A DNA stretch of 20,829 bases from the NCBI GenBank assembly GCA_003427395.1, contig BFEA01000513.1, positions 210,351-231,179 of the forward strand, given 5' to 3'. Origin of the DNA: Chara braunii (taxonomy: Eukaryota; Streptophyta; Charophyceae; Charales; Characeae). A program made the position numbers and the translations under genes. Under the pieces are notes generated by a model. That model was given only the letters and a program-made list of their open reading frames with translations. It searched no databases and was not told where the DNA came from. Below are positions 1 through 7,340 of this stretch, piece after piece; position 1 is the first letter of the stretch; every line of letters starts with the position of its first letter.

Positions 1-200
1 TCTAAAAACCAACTCCTGCGTGACGCGGCCGGGAGGGTCCCGCGCTGCCCCCGTGCGATGCCGGACCGATGCGCCCGACATCGGAAAAGGAGATTGATGT
101 TATTGACCGGAGAGAATCGAGCTTGATACCAGGTATGCCCAATTATTGCCCAACACACTGAAAGGAATGGAAAGGAAGAGAGTGAAACGGATCGGGACAG
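1..200. other. left flank and leader before A1
   Basis: The first 90 bases are visibly GC-rich, unlike the AT-richer DNA that follows, and contain a small hairpin (CCGATG at 66-71, CATCGG at 79-84, 7-base loop). From about 100 on, the sequence becomes purine-rich and leads into the first small reading frame at 201. I see no LTR end, primer binding site or gene here. It may be host DNA passing into an element, but the boundary cannot be placed. Confidence 0.4.
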
Positions 201-614
201 ATGATGGTCGACGGTGCTCTGAAAGAATTGTCTAAAATTACTACAAAGGGAATATTTCCTTTCAGATATGAGGCTTGTTGGGGCTATCACTCTCGTGGCT
301 CAAGCATCAGTATATTGCTGACTCACTTCTTGGAGGGAGATATCTATGATATCCGCCCATATGTAAAGGAAGGAGACAACAATGATGGTGAAAATTTTAA
401 CTGGTTATGGGAGATCGTGATCCAATTTATCTATGATGAAAAAACAGAGTTGATCAACCAAAATAGGGAAGTGGAATGGAGTATAATGCTAGTAACATAC
501 AAGACTGTTTCAATCTCTCCTATATCTGACAGCTATTGTGATGGGACTAACTGGATGTCAATAATCAACATGGTATTGACGAAGGAGAAAAGGAATGGTC
601 GTCATGAGAGTTGA
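201..614 (+). CDS. A1, small protein of unknown family A
   Basis: A 137-aa frame starting at ATGATG, with no recognised function. It carries the family A marks in order: a basic/hydrophobic lead (LKELSKITTKG), PFRYE, a hydrophobic strand (ISILLTHF), YDIRPYV at about residues 50-56, a central charged stretch containing ELINQN, and a C-terminal DGTNWMSIINM that matches KDDWFAVIEFA of A2 and DGTSWLDVVGLA of A5. I see no signal peptide or membrane segment. Its last 20 bases overlap the ATG of A2 in another frame (595-614), so the two could be translated by reinitiation, or could once have been a single frame. It is the only copy in the left cluster with an intact start and no internal stop. The family assignment is firm within this window. 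Its role is unknown. Confidence 0.6.
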   Translation: MMVDGALKELSKITTKGIFPFRYEACWGYHSRGSSISILLTHFLEGDIYDIRPYVKEGDNNDGENFNWLWEIVIQFIYDEKTELINQNREVEWSIMLVTYKTVSISPISDSYCDGTNWMSIINMVLTKEKRNGRHES

Positions 615-1089
615 AGAGATTTCAGCAGAAGTAATCAGACAAAGAAGATCAAATTTTGGCAGAGGTTCAGGTCCAAGTCAAGAGAAGGTTGAATGTCTCC
701 TAAGGTCGTTGAATACTCTGAGTAAGAGAGAGGTATTTCCATATGAAGTTGTCAGGTATGAGATGGTCGAGAGCGGATGAGAGCAGGAACAATTATATGT
801 ACTGACATTCTATTTCACAGACTTGGATGTATATGACGTAAGAATTTATGTCCCAAAGGAAAAAAATGTTGATGCAGTATATGAAAGATGCTGGAGATTT
901 GCTGAAGAAGTTGTATTGAAAGAGAGAGAGAGGCTTGAGAGAGAGAATAAGTGTTTCACTGGATCTACTCGATTTACTGTCTTCCAAGGATTTCCAGCTC
1001 CTCCCTTGCCTGATATAAATTTATCAAAAGATGATTGGTTTGCAGTGATTGAGTTTGCCCAGAAAGTGAAAAGAGGTCAAAGAGTCTGA
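595..1089 (+). pseudogene. A2, family A copy with one in-frame TGA
   Basis: The frame runs from ATG 595 to TGA 1087-1089 and is interrupted once by TGA at 778-780. Both halves are in the same frame and align across the stop with A3: LLRSLNTLSKREVFPYEVVR before it, and LYVLTFYFTDLDVYDVRIYV after it. The C-terminal half has a charged helix (KERERLERE), a proline motif (PAPPLP) and DDWFAVIEFAQKV. About 164 codons in total. The stop falls in a loop that varies between copies, so it looks like a point mutation in an otherwise preserved gene. Alternatives are a sequencing error or a short unrecognised intron. Function unknown. Confidence 0.6.
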
Positions 1090-1126
1090 TGAGTTGACGC
1101 TATGTACCTTTGAAGGAGAAATCTAA

Positions 1127-1134
1127 GCTTAGAC
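1127..1134. repeat. 8-bp target site duplication, left copy
   Basis: GCTTAGAC directly precedes the MITE at 1135 and is repeated exactly after it at 1681-1688. An 8-bp duplication is the length made by hAT-type transposases. Confidence 0.85.
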
Positions 1135-1680
1135 CTATGATAAATTGGGTATCTGGCCGGATAATCAGGTCGGATTATCTGGCTGGCTGATGGGGGGGTA
1201 GGATCATCCGGAAATCCGGATGATAAAAAAAAAGGCCAAAAAAAAAGCAAAAAAAAAAAAAAAAAAAAAAAGTGATATTGCGCATGCAAAATATGGTAGA
1301 ACTACATTCCTATTTCATGAAAAGCTTGATAGGGCATTGAAGGGTTCAAAAGGGGTAAGATAGGGAATAAAGGGGTTTAGTGGGGGAATGCTTAATTCAT
1401 TCTATAATTTTTTATTTTAATATTATTTTCTTCTTCTGTTTTATTTTTTATCTTTATATCTGTTGAGATATCAAAGATGACCTCAAGCCAAATATTGTTC
1501 GTATTATTCATCTGAACAATATACTTTTTTCCAGATTTTTTTTATTTTTGTTTTTTTTGGTAAAAAAAAATATTTTGCGCAGGGCCGGATTTTCCATATC
1601 CGGAATTAATCCGGAAAATTCATCCGGCTTGAAAATTCTTGATAAAATTGGTCTGCCGGATATCCGAAATTTTATCATAG
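1135..1680. mobile_element. 546-bp hAT-like MITE
   Basis: The element begins CTATGATAAA and ends with the exact inverse TTTATCATAG. The inverted ends continue imperfectly for about 25 bp (GGTATCTGGCCGG against the inverse of CCGGATATCC). Both sub-terminal regions are dense in CCGGAT/ATCCGG motifs, as in hAT elements where such motifs bind transposase. The interior holds a long A tract (about 1248-1271) and AT-rich filler, with no transposase. It is flanked by the 8-bp duplication GCTTAGAC and lies between A2 and A3. Removing it with one duplication copy joins the two genes directly. It is non-autonomous, and a family name cannot be given from sequence alone. Confidence 0.85.
1203..1224. repeat. 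internal inverted repeat of the MITE
   Basis: ATCATCCGGA (1203-1212) and TCCGGATGAT (1215-1224) are perfect inverse copies separated by AA. The core is the same CCGGA motif found near both ends, so this is probably part of the sub-terminal binding-motif array. Confidence 0.6.
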
Positions 1681-1688
1681 GCTTAGAC
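1681..1688. repeat. 8-bp target site duplication, right copy
   Basis: Second exact copy of GCTTAGAC, immediately after the MITE end at 1680. Confidence 0.85.
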
Positions 1689-2137
1689 TGATAAGAGGCC
1701 ATGAAGGGCTGGGTAAGGCTGAGTCAGACAAACTGTTGAATTCTCTTAATTCTATAGCATGTAAGGCTGTAGTTCCTTATGAAATCGTGAGGTATGAAAC
1801 CATAAAGGGATTAGGACAAGAACAAGACAGTCTGTATGTTCTTACATGCTATTTTATTGATCTTGATGAATATGATATTAGGATTTATGTGCCGAAGCAA
1901 AAATTTGATGAAAGCCGAAAATGTGCATGTTGACAACGAGCTTCGGATTTTGCGCATGATGAGAAAAGAAGATTAGAGCGGGAAGGAAGAAACTTCTCCT
2001 TTAGTACCTATGTCAGACCTTTTGTTGGGATACCATCTCCACCTGTTGAGAGACTCACATTCCCAAAAGATAATTGGTATGCTATAATAAAATTTGCATG
2101 GAAAGTGCAGAGGGCCCAAGAAGAATACTCTCAGTAG
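1682..2137 (+). pseudogene. A3, family A copy with one in-frame TGA
   Basis: The frame is open from the MITE junction, broken by TGA at 1931-1933, then continues in the same frame to TAG 2135-2137. Before the stop it reads LLNSLNSIACKAVVPYEIVR, LYVLTCYFIDL and EYDIRIYVPKQ, a close match to A2. After the stop it reads EKRRLEREG, a proline motif (PSPP) and KDNWYAIIKFAWKV, again matching A2. The stop lies where A2 has a Trp (RCW), consistent with TGG to TGA. No ATG opens the frame, because the MITE sits just upstream. Its end overlaps the start of A4 in another frame (2098-2137). A2 and A3 are the most similar pair and probably arose by tandem duplication. Confidence 0.6.
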
Positions 2138-2696
2138 TCAGGACAACTACTGTGAAGGGTAAACTCTATGAGGTGATAGGGTGTGATAATCCTTTTGTGA
2201 TCCTGAGATATGAGACTTGTGAGAGAGGGCCCATAATATTTCACATTTCAGTGGTCAAATTCATGAGTACAGGCAGCCTAGACGTAAGGATTTATGTACC
2301 GACAGGTGTAGAAAGGGAAGATGACTACTTGAAGTGTCAGAAAGGTGTTTATATTAGTTTCATAAAAAACAAAGAGTGGCTTGAAAAGTTGAAAAGAAAA
2401 GTAACCTGGGGGAAAGAGGTAAGGCAATTTAAGAGGCTTCCTGAGTTCTCAATTGCTGAGGGATTTGAAGGTAGGAGAGATTGGACGCCTTTGTTTTCGA
2501 AGCCATTGCAGAGATTGGTAGAGCAAGAGNGGACGCCTTTGTTTTCGAAGCCATTGCAGAGATTGGTAGAGCAAGAGAAAAAAACTCCACTGTGATAATA
2601 AAATCCCTACTCCTGAGTACTTTTGAACACAGATTCGAGGTCTCTGATTGTGTCCAACTTGAGATCTACCTTTCAGATGTTGCTTATGAAGATTAA
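2098..2696 (+). pseudogene. A4, family A copy broken by an assembly join, with possible partial B at its end
   Basis: ATG 2098 opens a frame containing PFVILRYETCERG, LDVRIYVPTG, a helix (WLEKLKRK) and RLPEFSIAEGF, in family A order. At the conserved RRDW the frame is disturbed: 47 bases are repeated around an N at 2530. After the N, the frame ending at 2696 resumes the family A C-terminus (DAFVFEAIAEIGRARE), so gene and assembly are both out of step by about one base. The remaining stretch (2578-2696; NSTVIIKSLLLSTF...) resembles the N-terminus of B4 (NNTVRVSCSLYQST) and may be a partial B copy. It ends TAA, two bases before the B1 ATG. The family call is good. The exact protein end cannot be read. 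Confidence 0.5.
2483..2577. repeat. 47-bp exact duplication around an N, probable assembly artefact
   Basis: Positions 2483-2529 and 2531-2577 are identical and are separated by the single N at 2530. An exact repeat on both sides of a gap base is the usual sign of two contigs joined without removing their overlap. It breaks the reading frame of A4. Confidence 0.8.
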
Positions 2697-2698
2697 CA

Positions 2699-2989
2699 AT
2701 GTCCAGTTTGACTGAACAGTTGACACTGGGAGTTGTGTTGGAAGGTAGAGTAGTCAAGATAGAAGAGACTCTTCGGATCTCTGACAGAAATGTTTCTACC
2801 CTCGATGAACTTGAGTTTTTGCAGCCTTTCTTAGATCGCATGAGAGATTCTGCCTTGAGAGTTACCACTGACCAGACTGAGATAAGCTATCTGTTAAAGG
2901 TAGTGAAAGTGAGAACTACTGAGAGGGTATCATATCACACTTTTCAAGAACGGGTCTCTCTTGCAATAAGGATCAGTAGTAGACTGTAA
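2699..2989 (+). CDS. B1, small protein of unknown family B
   Basis: A 96-aa frame from ATG 2699, two bases after the preceding TAA (TAACAATG). I do not recognise the family. It aligns with B2, B3 and B4: an N-terminal strand (GVVLEGRVVKI), a helix (LDELEFLQPFLDRMRD), the core ALRVTTDQTEISYLLKV, and a C-terminal helix ERVSLAIRIS. The core matches ALPLITTQSIIAYTLHV of B2 and ALTLVRSHTKIEYTYYL of B4. No signal peptide or membrane segment is visible. Spacing to both neighbours (2 and 30 bp) is far tighter than usual between fungal genes and suggests one polycistronic RNA. The frame is intact. Confidence 0.6.
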   Translation: MSSLTEQLTLGVVLEGRVVKIEETLRISDRNVSTLDELEFLQPFLDRMRDSALRVTTDQTEISYLLKVVKVRTTERVSYHTFQERVSLAIRISSRL

Positions 2990-3019
2990 ACGACGCAATT
3001 CGATTATGACATTATAGAC

Positions 3020-3259
3020 ATGACTCGATATTTTATGATTCGGGGTACTATAAAGGGTTATAATAGAAGACTGAACAGAGATGATGAAAGAGAGTTGATT
3101 GAAGACTACATTGGAAGGCTGAGAAGGATTGCACTGCCCTTGATCACTACCCAATCCATCATTGCTTATACCCTACATGTACAGAACTCTCAAGGGGTAG
3201 AGCAGACAAAAGAAGAAAGAAACGAGTCTGTATCCCTTGCTAGAAGAGTGAGAAACTAA
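3020..3259 (+). CDS. B2, small protein of unknown family B
   Basis: A 79-aa frame from ATG 3020. It has a basic N-terminus (MIRGTIKGYNRR), an acidic helix (DDERELIEDYIGRLRR), the family core ALPLITTQSIIAYTLHV, and a charged C-terminal helix (EERNESVSLARRV). Order and spacing match B1, with a shorter central loop. It lies 30 bp after B1 and 59 bp before gag, same strand. Codons are intact, with no internal stop. The function is unknown. A compact strand-helix-strand-helix fold is a guess from the pattern alone. Confidence 0.6.
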   Translation: MTRYFMIRGTIKGYNRRLNRDDERELIEDYIGRLRRIALPLITTQSIIAYTLHVQNSQGVEQTKEERNESVSLARRVRN

Positions 3260-3318
3260 GGGGCAAGGAAGGAGAGGGCAAAAGTAACAAAGAGAAGAGG
3301 ATATTTGAGAGAAAGTCT
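3260..3318 (+). promoter_or_regulatory. purine-rich leader between B2 and gag
   Basis: Most of the 59 bp are purines (for example GGGGCAAGGAAGGAGAGGGC). The stretch is too short to hold an LTR plus primer binding site. It could serve as an internal translation leader for gag or as a secondary polypurine primer site. Neither is shown by the sequence alone. Confidence 0.3.
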
Positions 3319-4911
3319 ATGATCAAGATGGCAGGGCGAGCAAGACCGAGTACCTCAGCAGAGACCAATGAAGAGGCCTTGGTTAAGGTTATACGGGAAC
3401 TGGTCGAGAGAGTTGATACAATCAAAGCGGGGTCAGATATTGCAAGAGCAAAGAGGTCAGATGAGAGAATTCCCTGCTTCAGAGGACCTCAAGTTAATCA
3501 CTTCCTGGATGAGTATGAGTTATTTGGACTCAGTTATAGATGGACAGATAAGCAACGGCTTAAGCACCTTCTATCTTATTGTGACACTGAGTCGAGACTG
3601 GTAGTTCAGGAACTAATGGAAGGTGCTACTACTTGGGAAGAAGTCAAGGAGAGACTGAAAAAGAAATTCGCAAAAGATTCAGTTCCAACCACAACAAAGG
3701 ACTTACGTAACATCAGAAGAGCTAAATATGACACTTTCAATGTTTTCCTTCAGACCTTTATCCGAACAGCAAGAAGAATTCCATATTTGGATGAAGCTCA
3801 GAGATGTCATATATTTTTCACAAATTTTATTGACACAGAAAGGCAAGCAGTTCTTAATCAAGCTCAACACCATCCTCTCAGATGGGATGAAATGGTTGCA
3901 ATCATAAGAACTATACGTACTGTCTCCCATAAGAAATTGTTACTGGATCAGATTAGTACTTTGGCAAAGGAATTGGAGACTGAGAATGGAATGAACAGAT
4001 GGAGTAATCTGACTGCTGAGAATATTCTTCAAAAAGTGATGGCTAACTTTATGTCTGCAAGGCCTGCAAGGCCTGCAACGCATGCTGTAGATGACAAGGG
4101 AAAGAAAAAGGCTGAAAGTGAGGAAAATGACGACGATGATGATGACAACGAAAATCATGGTAAGAAGGGGGATTCGTCCAAAACCAAAAGGAATGGGAAG
4201 AATGATGATGGAGGAAACAAAGAAAGAAGAAAATATGATGAGCGTCCTAAGAGGAGTTTTGCTTGCTACTATTGTGGCGAAAGTGGACATACTACCACCT
4301 ACTGCAAGCCACTTGAGGAGGATGTAAAAAGTGGGGTGACAAAGAAAGATGCTATGGACCATATCTGTGATAGCTCATGGAATAAGTTGGATCCCAGATA
4401 TCCAGGAGGTATGAGACTTCTTGCTCTTAAACATGATGAAAAAATGAAGATTAAGAAGAAGAGAAAGGTTAATGTGAGTGTTCTCCTCACTAGAGATTTG
4501 CCTAATGAACTTGTACAAAGAACAGATGACCCTTATACCATGATTGAGCTGTCTCTGCAGTCCTTAACATTGATAGAGTGTGAGCCTAGTGAGGCATCAA
4601 CAAGAAGTGAGTCTCCATTGGGAGGGAACCCTACTTTTCAGAATCCCTCTGGATTAGTAGAGTCCTCTTCCAATGAAGTAACTCATTTCTTGGCTAATAT
4701 GATGTCATTCCATGACGATTTACCCCCAGAACTTATCATGGAACCTAGTGTCAGGGTTGGTGAAGTAAGGAACCACCAAACCCGTATGACACCTCAAATG
4801 ATAGAAGAAAAGAAAAGAAAAGAAAGAAGGCAGAGGAATCACTTATTGACATCCTTGATGATCTTGAACCGGAGCGTTCACAGAAAAAGAATGAACAGGG
4901 GAGAAAGATAA
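3319..4911 (+). CDS. gag: Gag polyprotein of the Ty3/gypsy element
   Basis: Gag packages the element RNA in cytoplasmic particles. ATG 3319 (second in-frame ATG at 3328) opens a 530-aa frame. Residues about 20-230 are the helical capsid-like region (WTDKQRLKHLLSY, TWEEVKERLKKKF, RRIPYLDEAQRCHIFFTNF). Residues about 255-310 are an acidic then basic low-complexity linker. The knuckle CYYCGESGHTTTYC (CX2CX4HX4C) starts at residue 316 (base 4264). The C-terminal third is low in recognisable motifs. After about 4810 the better coding frame is the one shifted by one base, which reads SLIDILDDLEPE and goes on into protease. The last 100 bases of this frame, up to TAA 4909-4911, are therefore probably out of frame. 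The start is supported by the short leader after B2. Confidence 0.85.
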   Translation: MIKMAGRARPSTSAETNEEALVKVIRELVERVDTIKAGSDIARAKRSDERIPCFRGPQVNHFLDEYELFGLSYRWTDKQRLKHLLSYCDTESRLVVQELMEGATTWEEVKERLKKKFAKDSVPTTTKDLRNIRRAKYDTFNVFLQTFIRTARRIPYLDEAQRCHIFFTNFIDTERQAVLNQAQHHPLRWDEMVAIIRTIRTVSHKKLLLDQISTLAKELETENGMNRWSNLTAENILQKVMANFMSARPARPATHAVDDKGKKKAESEENDDDDDDNENHGKKGDSSKTKRNGKNDDGGNKERRKYDERPKRSFACYYCGESGHTTTYCKPLEEDVKSGVTKKDAMDHICDSSWNKLDPRYPGGMRLLALKHDEKMKIKKKRKVNVSVLLTRDLPNELVQRTDDPYTMIELSLQSLTLIECEPSEASTRSESPLGGNPTFQNPSGLVESSSNEVTHFLANMMSFHDDLPPELIMEPSVRVGEVRNHQTRMTPQMIEEKKRKERRQRNHLLTSLMILNRSVHRKRMNRGER

Positions 4912-5435
4912 AATTTATCCTCAATAGTGATTTGGATGATGGGACAGTGATTTCTGATGTAATTGTTAAGAGGCTGAAAGAAACGGAAGTGACGTTGTCT
5001 TTCAAGGAAGCAATGACGCTAACACCCAAACTGAGAGAAGAGTTGAAAAGGTTAATTGAGAAGAAGAAAATGGAAGTTAATTATTTTGGGTCAGTCTTTC
5101 CCAACCAAGTGAATAGATCACTACCAGGTTGCAAGATGAGATTTGTAACCATGGGTTGTGGGCATCTTACAATTCGCATTAATCAAGTGAAGATTCTAGC
5201 CCTAGTAGATTCTGGGGCAAAGATGATACTTCTTTCACGAAGAACGACGGAAGCATGTAATTTATCTATTGACAAGCCTGCACAAAATATACTGAGTAAT
5301 ATTGCAGGAGAGCTGTTCGTGGCAGGATTTATTGATAATTTACCTATCAAAGTTGGGACAATGACTGTGGATTTACTGGGTTTTGTAGTACCGGATCTGG
5401 ATCGTGACTGTATCTTGGGCTCCATTCTTGCATAG
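4764..5435 (+). pseudogene. protease section of pol, frame-shifted at both ends
   Basis: An aspartic protease releases the gag and pol products. This frame has no start codon of its own. It overlaps gag by 148 bp in the -1 frame and becomes the meaningful frame after the GAAAA-type repeats at about 4804-4829. ALVDSGAKMILLSRR carries the catalytic Asp (codon 5208-5210) in the retropepsin DSGA motif, and the family's second motif is DCILGS near 5404-5420. There the frame fails and stops at TAG 5433-5435, while the +1 frame carries on as PFLHRMEAVQFF, as expected after the ILG motif. A one-base indel near 5418 is the simplest reading. Confidence 0.75.
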
Positions 5436-5802
5436 GATGGAGGCGGTCCAATTTTTCAGCCATGAGGGATCATCTTGGATCAGTCTACAGGATTCTGAGA
5501 CTGCTCAAGAGCAGACCTTTATGGTCGGTACGAAAAATGATTTCAAGCATCAACTGTATGCTAATTCGATCAGGAGGGAGGAATCTGATGAAAGAGTTAG
5601 GAGACTAAAGGAGGAAGGAAAACGAGAAGCAAAAGAAGAGATTTCAGTGAGAATCAATCAAGTTTCGAAAATGATGAGAGCCCTTGGTAAACTCGAGGAT
5701 GAGGACAGACAAATTGAAGCCTTCAAGAAAGTTGTGGAAACTGCTAAGGGAGGGAAGATGAAATTGAGATTTGCATCGACTCATCATTTTTTAGGAAAAT
5801 AG
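5404..5802 (+). pseudogene. protease-RT connector of pol
   Basis: This is the continuation of pol in a different frame, from the ILG region of protease through a charged connector (KEEGKREAKEEISVRINQ) to TAG 5800-5802. It contains no catalytic motif. At the T6 tract 5787-5792 the coding sense moves back one frame (KIVTGSKRKYKPKEV), joining the RT frame. A homopolymer indel explains this, either mutational or a sequencing error. The first recognisable start in this frame is a GTG inside protease, so it is not an independent gene. Confidence 0.6.
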
Positions 5803-7340
5803 TCACTGGGTCAAAAAGAAAATACAAGCCCAAGGAGGTGAAGAAAAACCCAGTGGCAGTCTTAATAGAGAAAAATTATGATGAAGCTTTGAAAAATGAA
5901 AGACAAATTATAAGAGCATTGAGGGAATCAACAAAGCTGGATAATAGGGTCACCAAAGAAAGGTTTGACACGATGAAGATAGGCTCGGATCATTTTATCC
6001 TGCCTAAAGAGAAATAATATATCTTCAAGATGTGTCAAAAATTCTCTGGTGCTTTCTCCTTTAATGATGAAAAGAGGGGGCGATTGGACGTGGACATGAT
6101 CAAGATGGCCAAGATTTGGACAGTTGACCATGTTCCATGGAATGATAGACCAACTAAGTATGCCTTGAAGGAAGAGGCAGAAGTTGTGAAGTATGTTGAC
6201 AAGAAGATTGCATCTAATATTGTTGAACCTGCTGATGGACCGTATGCTAACCACTGGTTTTGTTTCTGGAAACCAGGGGGTGGGCTAAGATGGATACAGA
6301 ATCTTCAGAAGCTCAATTCTGTGACGGTACGTAATGCAGGTAATCTTCCTAATACTGATCTCCTTGCTGAATCATTTTTTAGTCGATGTATTTATTTCCT
6401 AGTTGATCTGTATTCTGACTATGATCAGTTTTCTATTGATGCCACTAGTCGACCCATGACCGTCATGCACACGCCGAGGGGACTTGTTCAGATGTGTGTG
6501 GTACCTCAAGGCTGGACTAACGGAGTGGCGGTGGTTCAAAAGGATATGATCAAAGTCATGCAGGATATTTCTCCTGAAATAACCAGTCCCTATATTAATG
6601 ATAATCCTGTAAAAGGACCCTTGGTAAGAGATGAGACTTTCGTTGCAGGAGGAGTCAGAAAGTTTGTCTGGGAACATGCTAAAGGAGTAAAGATGGTCCT
6701 CGAGAGACTTCGAAAGTATAATCTGACTGCCAGTGGACCAAAGTCTCTTCTCTTCCAACCAGAAGTGATAATCTTGGGCTTCAGATGCTTCTCCAAGGGT
6801 AGGAGCCCAGATCCCAAGAAGATAGACAAGATCTTGAACAAACGTCTACCTCTCAAGAGAGTGACAGACGTAAGGAGCTTCTTGAGAGTCTGTGGATTCT
6901 GGAGGATTTTTATTCCTCATTTTGCTGCCCTTGCAGAGCCCCTGAGAGAAATGGTAAGACAAGGGGCTAACTTAGCATGGAATGATAAAAGACAGGCTGG
7001 AGCAGAAACGTTGCAAAAAAAACTAAGAGATGGTGTTGTAGTGCTGGGAGTACCATATTATGATGACGAGGAGACAAGACCTTTCATCATTGAGGCGGAT
7101 GGAGGACCAGTTGCTCTGGGTGGAGTACTTATTCAGAAAGATGAAAATGGGAGAGAAAGACCTCTAAGATTTGAAAGCAGAACCCTCAATTCTACTGAAA
7201 GAGACTACACCCAATTCAGGAAAGAGCTACTGTCAATCATTCATAGTCTCAGATGCTTCAGACACTACGTTTTAGGAAGGAGATTCATCCTGAGGACTGA
7301 TGCATCTGCTGTGATTGGTGCCATTAAAAAACACCAATAG
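5787..7340 (+). pseudogene. pol: reverse transcriptase and RNase H of pol
   Basis: RT copies the element RNA to DNA and RNase H removes the RNA strand. After the connector, a TAA at 6015-6017 interrupts the frame. RT proper then has the entry motif (GPYANHWFCFWKPGGGLRW), the first catalytic Asp in VDLYSDYDQF (codon 6405), PQGWTNG, and YIND at 6591-6602 in place of YxDD. One catalytic Asp is thus replaced by Asn (AAT, 6597-6599), and SDYDQ replaces the usual SGYDQ. Later motifs are GFRCFSKGRSPDPKK and VRSFLRVCGFWRIFIPHF. RNase H shows EADGGP, ERDYTQFRKELL and RTDAS, so its acidic residues are mostly kept. The frame ends at TAG 7338-7340 but continues beyond in the same frame. Inactive as it stands. 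Confidence 0.9.

Noticed and set aside
1077-1702. Coding frames overlapping the MITE
   Set aside because: They are products of the A tract and AT-rich filler of the element, which has no transposase.
3260-3318. 5' LTR end and primer binding site just before gag
   Set aside because: Only 59 bp are available, and no TGG-starting primer site or TG...CA boundary is seen.
3703-4490. Minus-strand open frames inside gag
   Set aside because: They are antisense to a well supported gag frame and contain no recognisable domain.
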